64,000 nt of DNA from Sebastes aleutianus (taxonomy: Eukaryota > Chordata > Actinopteri > Perciformes > Sebastidae): positions 21,691,629 through 21,755,628 of the forward strand of contig CAKAKS010000032.1 of the NCBI GenBank assembly GCA_916700875.1, given 5' to 3'. Position 1 is the stretch's first letter. The number at the start of each line of letters is the position of its first letter. Shown here piece by piece: positions 59,601-64,000 of the stretch. The notes under the pieces were generated by a model. It was not told the origin of the DNA. It did no database searches and saw nothing but the letters and a program-made list of their open reading frames with translations. Both the position numbers and the translations under genes were made by a program.

Positions 59601-59602
59601 AT
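47389..59602 (-). CDS. slc7a14: SLC7A14-type amino acid transporter, nine coding exons
   Basis: Coding exons in transcript order: 59602-59296, 58904-58668, 55019-54802, 53999-53853, 51971-51763, 51666-51519, 49827-49332, 49245-49009, 47687-47389. All junctions are GT/AG, and the sum is 2298 nt or 765 residues (human 771). Key motifs: LDPRRVQW near the N-terminus, the helix-breaking GVGSCVGTGMYV at 63-74 (TM1), CYAEFGVRVPKTTGSAYTYSY after residue 104, GFDIIATTGEEAK in exon 4, and a hydrophilic cytoplasmic loop in exon 7. The family is the CAT branch of the APC superfamily. SLC7A14 is reported at lysosomes, with roles proposed in cationic amino acid or GABA handling, and human variants are linked to retinitis pigmentosa. 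Substrate in this fish is not shown. The C-terminal tail (about 690-765) diverges most. The a/b paralogue is undetermined. Confidence 0.96.
47810..48425. mobile_element. Inverted-repeat element in slc7a14 intron 8
   Basis: AATTGGTCCAGTATTGA on the left and its complement on the right are followed inward by further paired blocks (CACTAAAAGTGCTTGTTTTTG; CAGGCTC...ATTGTTA). Total about 620 bp, with arms near 170 bases and many mismatches. Target duplication not resolved. Confidence 0.7.
49009..49245 (-). CDS. slc7a14: slc7a14 coding exon 8
   Basis: 79 codons, phase 1 at both ends. Encodes a TM pair with the family motif QQPENPKRLPYMAPCVPFVP between them, then MLVNIYLMLKLSAITWIRF. Acceptor TTTCCTCAG|GA, donor GTGG|GTAAGA. 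Confidence 0.95.
49332..49827 (-). CDS. slc7a14: slc7a14 coding exon 7 (large cytoplasmic loop)
   Basis: The largest coding exon, 165 codons plus one base. After a TM end (CVLLLRYQPESD) it encodes a long hydrophilic loop with KKKEG, GGPATNTCGAKNLPSLGDNE and NYGTVDMTTGIEA, then RRLKKLIGPRYYTLRIRLGLPGK and a new TM segment (VCVLLLFISMFAFCSFIIFG). DNEMLI in the loop fits an acidic di-leucine-type sorting signal ([DE]xxxL[LI]) and is also present in the human protein. Confidence 0.95.
49865..51012. mobile_element. TTAA-flanked element in slc7a14 intron 6
   Basis: TTAA at 49861-49864 and 51013-51016. Termini CCCTCTGAGACCTG and CAGGCCTCAGAGGG resemble piggyBac-type CCC-starting ends. No transposase. 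The segment about 50715-50970 is homologous to the interior of the hAT-like MITEs at 22.2 and 27.0 kb. Confidence 0.82.
51519..51666 (-). CDS. slc7a14: slc7a14 coding exon 6
   Basis: Encodes FLANVSSYTETPAVACVVSGFLAALL...LRDLIEMMSIGTLLAYTL: two TM segments with the conserved LIEMMSIGTLLAYT of CAT transporters. Acceptor TTTAG|G lies next to a CA microsatellite, and the donor is CTG|GTGAGT. Confidence 0.95.
51763..51971 (-). CDS. slc7a14: slc7a14 coding exon 5
   Basis: Begins V-S-V-I-L-T (a TM end), then an extracytoplasmic loop (PYNEIDTDAPLMEMF), a TM segment and the conserved LLGSLFPLPRVIYAMAGDGL. Acceptor CATCCAG|GT, donor TTTAA|GTCAGT. Ends in phase 2; the split codon is Lys. Confidence 0.95.
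51972..53852 (-). other. slc7a14 intron 4, no repeat or exon recognised
   Basis: 1881 bp with a TG run near 52216-52240. No transposon termini and no alternative exon were found. The stretch 52910-53120 is purine-rich. Confidence 0.5.
53853..53999 (-). CDS. slc7a14: slc7a14 coding exon 4
   Basis: 49 codons in phase 0. Encodes GAATCFYAFIGFDIIATTGEEAK and the following TM segment. This is the most conserved block of the CAT branch of SLC7. Acceptor TGTTCCAG|GTG, donor TCT|GTGAGT. Confidence 0.96.
54033..54725. repeat. Direct repeat pair in slc7a14 intron 3
   Basis: About 54033-54170 and 54590-54725 are diverged direct repeats sharing TTTGC.TATTTAAACAT, AACTTGT and AGTTTCATG...TTACC..ATTCACCTG in order, separated by ~420 bp. 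They occupy most of the 802-bp intron. No LTR-type ends were seen. Confidence 0.6.
54802..55019 (-). CDS. slc7a14: slc7a14 coding exon 3
   Basis: Encodes GKGEQSYPDLLALLI through two TM segments (LLVTVIVALGVKNSVGFNN and INLIVWVFMMIAGLFF) to FGWSG. Acceptor CCTTTAG|GT, donor GGG|GTACGC. This donor is weaker than the others, but the frame continues exactly into exon 4. Confidence 0.95.
55170..55450. repeat. hAT-like repeat relic in slc7a14 intron 2
   Basis: TTAATCAATTAATTG, followed by the CTATGAAATGATGCAAATCAG and CACATTTGAGAAGCTGCAACC blocks, fits an abundant fish hAT MITE by recall. A related terminus (AGAGCTGCAATGATTGATTA) appears at 55905-56020. Confidence 0.4.
55905..56020. repeat. hAT-like MITE terminus relic
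   Basis: Starts AGAGCTGCAATGATTGATTA and continues with paired AATTAATCGGCAACTATTTTG motifs characteristic of fish hAT MITEs. Only one end is recognisable. Confidence 0.45.
57382..58500 (+). mobile_element. 5'-truncated LINE fragment in slc7a14 intron 2, antisense to the gene
   Basis: Positions about 57495-57665 encode LANNIVSDPSRVLNSEYKFL and RYRVPRSNKLRLKHSFV, the C-terminal end of a fish LINE reverse transcriptase ORF (L2-like, by recall). About 780 bp later the sequence TTTCTCCTTGGGACAATAAAG plus a TATCTTATCCTATCTTA tail marks the LINE 3' end. The fragment is not intact at its 5' side. Confidence 0.65.
57495..57665 (+). pseudogene. LINE ORF2 C-terminal remnant
   Basis: Short conserved tail of a non-LTR retrotransposon protein, recognised by the IVSDPS...L.SE....PS..RYRVP......KHSF pattern. 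It lacks the RT and endonuclease domains and lies antisense within slc7a14. Confidence 0.65.
58668..58904 (-). CDS. slc7a14: slc7a14 coding exon 2
   Basis: 79 codons, phase 1 at both ends. Encodes GVCYAEFGVRVP, the aromatic YTYSYVTVGE stretch and a TM segment (AFFIGWNLILEYLIGTAAGA), then the variable SLANHSISNFM loop. Acceptor CCCACAG|GA, donor TTGG|GTGAGT. Confidence 0.95.
59226..59279. repeat. Solo MITE terminus next to slc7a14 exon 1 donor
   Basis: Contains ACAGTGTGTAGCATTT, GGGGGATCTATTAGCAGAAA and TGGAATATA, the opposite terminus of the TTAA-type family whose other end is at 10851. Only this ~54-bp end remains, stopping about 16 bases from the exon 1 donor. Confidence 0.5.
59296..59602 (-). 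CDS. slc7a14: slc7a14 coding exon 1 (start codon)
   Basis: Encodes residues 1-102 plus one base: the cytoplasmic N-terminus (LDPRRVQW, LRTKPVESML), TM1 with GVGSCVGTG, and TM2 (PGVIVSFIIAAVASILSG). Donor TCGG|GTGAG. The ATG was chosen because the frame aligns with the mammalian start region. A candidate splice acceptor lies one base before it, so a non-coding first exon upstream is likely. Confidence 0.93.
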
Positions 59603-60350
59603 ACTGGGAGCTAAAGGTCAAGGGTCAAGAGTCAAAGGGAAGAAGTTCACAATGGAAGAGTGGGAAGTTCTCTCTTCTTCTTTGTACTATTACTGTTTTC
59701 TGGTGAAAACAATCACGCACAGCACTGCGGAAGAAGAGTAATTCCTTATCCGAATGATGGTAGATTCAAAGAAGGTCGGATTTTGTGTTGCTGCCTCTGT
59801 TTTCTGCAACCTCTCTCTCTTGTCCTGGTTTAGTGGAATGGCATCTTAGTTGTTCCCCGCATTGTGAGAGAGAAAGTTATCTGAAAAACAAGAGGTGGGA
59901 TGATTTATTTTTGCAGCATTTCACAGCAAATTTCCTTATGTGATTCCTCTTACACAATGCTTATTCTCATGCATGCCAAGACACAGGAGCCAAACGGAGG
60001 AGATGCATTGCACATTCGTCCACCAACGAAGCGTACCTGAATGAGGAAGCAGCTAATTAGCAGGCCTCTCCCTGTAGCCCCGTTGCTATAGTAGCCCAGA
60101 TCATTAGTGACGACAATGGACGCTAAATCTTTTTTTGTTTGCAAAGGGGGGAGAGGGAGCAATATGTGTAATCATATGTACTCACAGGTCTACTAAACCT
60201 CCAACAAACTGTGTAAAGTGTATTTAAGCACATACGGATTCAAACTGTCAGAGTTTCATTCAATTCTACAAAACTGCTTGGCAGCAATGTGATTAATTGT
60301 CACAGCTCATATCCGGCTCACATTACGGATGCATACATGTACAATCAGCG
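59603..60350. other. slc7a14 upstream flank or first intron
   Basis: Next to the ATG the - strand reads a pyrimidine-containing stretch ending CTCCCAG one base before the codon, like a 3' splice site. No further exon or TATA box recognised. Confidence 0.4.
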
Positions 60351-60356
60351 GTACTG

Positions 60357-61140
60357 TAATAGTGTAGTACATCTTTGAGGTACTGCTAATTTACTTGAGT
60401 ACTGTATATCCATTTCATGCTCCTTTATACATTTTCTCATTACATTTAACATTTTACATACAAAACCCGGTAAAGTAAATTACAGAATAATTATCCAGGT
60501 AATTTGTCAAACACACACAAAAAAATTGCAACCAAAAAAGTCATAAATTAAAAAAAAAAAAATGACCTCTTACAAAAATAATCTCGCAACTAATTGGTGT
60601 AATTGTCCTTAAAAAAAAAAGTAAATTAAAGTTACCCAGTAATTTGTCCATAAATTAAATGAAATAGCAAACAACTGGACTGGAAGTCAGCCATTTTCTT
60701 TGGATGTCAAAATGATATCATTATTTAATTTGATTTATTTCTGTAATTATTATTAAATTACTGGCCTGCAATTTATATGATTACCCCAAACTCATCATCT
60801 TATACGATATATCATTATTATTATATTTTTCCCCATTGTAGACAAGTATGAAAAATGTGATGAATTTTTACCAATTACAACACTATATACATTAGTAGAG
60901 TAAAATTGACATTACCATAATGAATAATTAATTATAGTATAATCAGTATTATAATAATAATAATTATTATAATAATAATATAACATAATATAACATAATA
61001 TAGCACTCACAGGGTCAATTTTTCTACATAATGAGTACTTTTTGTTTTTATAGTTTAGGTACATTTTGCTGATAATACTAGATTACTTTTACTATAGATT
61101 TTGAAAGCATGACTTTTACTTTTGAGAATCTCTTCCACAA
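60357..61140. repeat. Diverged hAT MITE relic
   Basis: Related to 26462-27694: GAGGTACTGCTAATTTACTTGAGTACTGTA at the left, and at the right ATACTAGATTACTTTTACT followed by CTCTTCCACAACTG. Ends are degraded and no target duplication is visible. The middle is AT-rich with ATAATAATA runs. Confidence 0.55.
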
Positions 61141-61512
61141 CTGTGTATAATCATACTATAGCTACAGTATGAAAAAGCCACTAAATTGTTACTTTATGTT
61201 TAGAAAATATGTCCTAAGCTCCTATTATTATAGGAAATCCACTACTTGAAAATGCTTTGTGTGTCAGAAATATGTGGGAAGCACTCTGTTGAACAGAAAC
61301 ACATAGCTCAATATGAATCTAAGCAATCAGTGAAACAATTACAATCTGAAGATATTTTCCACAGAATAATCACAACAATTATGTATTATGTTTTAACAAT
61401 GAACATATGTTCAAACTGCAGAGGCCTTATTGTATTTTTAGTGTCTCTGATGTTATATGAGTAACTGATGTTGAAAGGAGAGCAATTATAGTCATAAATT
61501 GTAGCGCAGTCC

Positions 61513-61565
<53 letters not shown>

Positions 61566-62366
61566 CAGCGGTGAACTAACACTCACCGTTCATCCACTTT
61601 GAACAACAAGTCACTGAACAAACACACACTCACATACTGTACACTCACAGTGCCTCTTAGCTATAATATGAGCCACTCAAATGATGGCTGCAATTACCCA
61701 GCTGTTTAACCAGAGTAGGCCGGGGCTGCTATTGTCGCTGCACTTAGTGGGAGTACGAGCATGTGCAGCGGTAAAAGAAACTCAAAAGGTGATTTAATTT
61801 GTGTGCGATGGTGAGTGTGAGGTGGGGCAGGGGCTAATAACCCTTCACAAGGCCAACTCACAGGTATCCTGATTACATTGTAATGAAATGGAATTTCACA
61901 ATGTACTTGTAGAGGGGAGAACATTAGCGAGCGAGCGTGCACGATAGACGAGGTCCTGAAACTGGCCCAACTAAATGCAATGCAGGCATCATTAGTGTTA
62001 TTAATTCCAACTGTGCTTTTCCTGCTGTGACTTCTTTAAAAAGATTATTTGCAGATTATTCTTCCAAATAAAAATGTGCTCCCACAAGATTTTTTTGTCC
62101 CTTTTGTGACCTTCATCAAGAGAACCAGTTTGCTTATCTGTAATTTAAAGGACTGAAAACACAACTGAATTGTTTAGCACATTCATTAGATTAACAACTC
62201 AAAAATAATGTCCCATTTTATTCATTGAGCACATTTCTGAATCAAAATTAAATGTTTAATTGTGATATTCTAAAAGATTAAGACCTGCACTCAACAGTGT
62301 GCTTCTGTTTAATTTAGCAGCATCATTCTATCATGATGTTTAACAATTAATCTCAAAGGAAACTAA
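61141..62366. other. Intergenic DNA, no gene seen
   Basis: Contains the CT microsatellite at 61515-61562. Otherwise AT-rich with no repeat termini or coding segments recognised. Confidence 0.5.
61515..61562. repeat. CT microsatellite, 24 units
   Basis: Uninterrupted (CT)24, explaining the Arg/Glu repeat frame on the opposite strand. Confidence 0.95.
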
Positions 62367-63081
62367 AGGGGACGTCTCATGAAAAACTCACTTTTTCAGT
62401 GCTTGTGCACATACATTTGGGTATCTGGAGCAGTGGGCAACCTCCGGGTCTGAAAAGTTAAGCCAATACGGAAGTGCCTTAAACTTGCATTCTTTCTAAT
62501 AGCCAGCAGGGGGCAACTCCTCTGGTTGCAAAAAGAAGTCTGATTGTATAGAAGTCTATGAGAAAATAACCCTACTTCTCACTTGATTTATTACCTCAGT
62601 AAACATTGTAAACATGAGTTTATGGTCTCAATCGCTAGTTTCAAGTCTTCTTCAATAAAGCATGAGGTTCATTTAGTAAATTATGGTCCCATTTAGAGTC
62701 AAAAAGACCATAAAGTAGGGTATGCTTTAGGGCGTGGCTACCTTGTGATTGACAGGTTGCTACCACAGCATTGTCCAGTCTGGGTGTAGTCTGTGTTTTT
62801 TACTTAGAACTTTAACACTTTAAAAGTGTGTTTTTAGTTAATGACAGTTAATTGTAACATTTTGGTCGCCTAGAAAAGCAGACTGGGCTTTTTCAGGAGG
62901 GTGTCTTAAAGACACAGGCGCTAAAACGGAGCGTTTCAGACAGAAGATGAATATAGGTATATTCAGACAGACAGTATGAGAAAAATAATGTGTTTTTGAA
63001 CATTAAAGCATGAAAACATGTTCTAGTAGAAACCTAAAAATCAAGTGTGAACCTGACAATGACAATGAGCACATGTCCCCT
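62367..63081. mobile_element. TTAA-type MITE (AGGGGACATATCATG family), inverted copy with insertion
   Basis: Reverse orientation relative to 42050-42396. The right flank is TTAA (63082-63085); the left flank is a mutated CTAA (62363-62366). The family sequence is interrupted at about 62431-62875 by the repeat also found at 15545-16384. Confidence 0.78.
62431..62875. mobile_element. Nested dispersed repeat, partial copy
   Basis: Begins near CAACCTCCGGGTCTGA and shares AATAGCCAGCAGGGGGC, AGTAAACATTGTAAACATGA and AAATTATGGTCCCATTTAGA with the complement of 16060-16384. It splits the MITE between GGTATCTGGAG and AGACTGGGCTTTTTC. Confidence 0.65.
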
Positions 63082-63101
63082 TTAAATGAGATAGTGGCTT
63101 T

Positions 63102-63200
63102 TTAGTGAGTTTCCCCGATGACTAACATTAGTGAGAGGGTGACAAGGATGAGCAGACTGGAAAACAGCAGCAGAACTTTGATCCCCCAGTCGGGCTTCAT
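63102..63200 (-). other. Unassigned short ORF with a membrane-anchor-like segment
   Basis: From an ATG at 63200-63198 the - strand reads a 32-codon frame: MKPDWGIK, then about 23 hydrophobic residues (VLLLFSSLLILVTLSLMLV...), ending GETH and a TAA stop. Codon choice is CTG/CTC/ATC-rich, like the real exons nearby and unlike the AT-rich background. It lies 3.5 kb upstream of slc7a14 exon 1, just after a CA repeat that sits 5' of the ATG. It could be the first exon of an unrecognised type II membrane protein, an upstream ORF in a slc7a14 leader exon, or chance. No family was recognised. Confidence 0.25.
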
Positions 63201-63407
63201 CAATGAATGTGTGTGTTTGTGAGTGTGTGTGTGGTGGGGGGGGGAGGGGGGGATGTCCAGACAGACCTTAATAGCTGTAATTAAAGACACTGATACCTAA
63301 GCACGTATCCAATCACACTCAGGAAAGTTTCCGAAAAAAAGTGGCAGCTTGGGACAAAATGGGCTCCGTTTGAGATTGATGTGTTTATATGAGATGTGTA
63401 ATGAGTA

Positions 63408-63453
<46 letters not shown>

Positions 63454-64000
63454 CCTTTCATCGTTCCATATCACAAATTAAATCATGCGGGCAGCTTGTT
63501 TTTCAAAAACATCTGTGACATTTTAATATTCTCTGGCTAGTTTCATTGACAGCGACCACCACCTGCCCCGTGTTGAGTGCGAGCTATTTGAACAGTCATA
63601 GATCAACAAAAGCGAGCTGCACAAAGCGCGCTGGCAGCAGGTGTTCCATCTGCAACGTGCTGGAAAACTGACCACTTTACTAACAGTCCTCCCCAGATAA
63701 AGGTTAGTCTAACAGCATTTAACCTTTATAGAAACCAAGGCGCATTTGGTTTTTCCAAAACAAGTTAAAAGGTTTCTACATTTAAACTAAGTCAAAGAAT
63801 GATTGAAAGTGAATATTAAATCAATGACAAATAAACACCAAACAAACCAAATGTCTTTTACTGTAAATGCACTTTAAAAGGAGGATAAAGGACTTGTTTT
63901 TCAGAGGTTATCCCAAGGCTCAGCTACTTCTGGTTTTGATTCTTGAGTTAGGAACTACTCAAAAGAGCTAACCGCAGGCTTTTAGGCTGCAAACTGGCTC
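63201..64000. other. Window end, no gene seen
   Basis: Contains a TG/G-rich patch (63208-63252) and the CA microsatellite at 63411-63452. The last ~450 bases show no repeat or coding signal I can support. Confidence 0.5.
63411..63452. repeat. CA microsatellite, 21 units
   Basis: Uninterrupted (CA)21. Confidence 0.95.

Noticed and set aside
58690..59741. + strand frames opposite slc7a14 exons 1 and 2
   Set aside because: Shadows of GC-rich exons. The conserved transporter motifs are on the - strand.
1..64000. tRNA, rRNA, CRISPR array or bacterial operon signals
   Set aside because: None seen on either strand by eye. Tandem repeats present are microsatellites, minisatellites or intronic arrays without spacer-repeat structure.

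Overview
This is vertebrate DNA, most likely from a percomorph teleost. It shows intron-split genes with GT/AG junctions, long CA/TG microsatellites, and a dense load of fish-type DNA transposon remnants (Tc1, hAT, TTAA-flanked MITEs) with some LINE 3' ends. Nothing bacterial was seen: no operons, rRNA, tRNA or CRISPR arrays. The species call is inference.

Two protein-coding genes are well supported. cldn11 (claudin-11, + strand, three coding exons, 34281-37760, 220 residues) encodes a tight-junction strand protein. slc7a14 (- strand, nine coding exons, 47389-59602, 765 residues) encodes a multi-pass transporter of the cationic amino acid transporter branch of SLC7. All exon junctions were reconstructed by eye, and phases close without a frameshift in either gene. 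The genes lie tail to tail, as CLDN11 and SLC7A14 do on human chromosome 3q26, so the identities support each other. They share no pathway; the link is conserved synteny. Whether these are the a or b teleost paralogues cannot be decided here.

Layout. 1-34 kb: no gene recognised. It mixes simple repeats, nested transposons (2798-5724, 21752-22920, 26462-27694), one nearly complete but dead Tc1 element (18494-20113), a BED-type hAT relic (17.6-18.5 kb), a locally duplicated exon-like cassette (31.2-32.3 kb), and long non-repetitive AT-rich blocks that read like conserved regulatory sequence (9.2-10.2, 25.1-26.4, 27.8-28.8 kb). 34-38.8 kb: cldn11 with a candidate TATA box, a small upstream ORF and a polyadenylation signal. 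39-47 kb: the convergent intergenic interval, holding three TTAA-type MITEs. 47.4-59.6 kb: slc7a14, with introns carrying a LINE fragment and several inverted-repeat elements. 59.6-64 kb: upstream of slc7a14, with repeat relics and one unexplained short membrane-anchor-like ORF at 63.1-63.2 kb.

No unambiguously new biological system is visible. The most unusual signals are: an internal segment shared by repeats with different termini and different target-site rules; co-varying hairpin arms in a foldback repeat; a periodic ~100-bp array running into the cldn11 exon 3 acceptor; and a proline in the claudin signature of cldn11.
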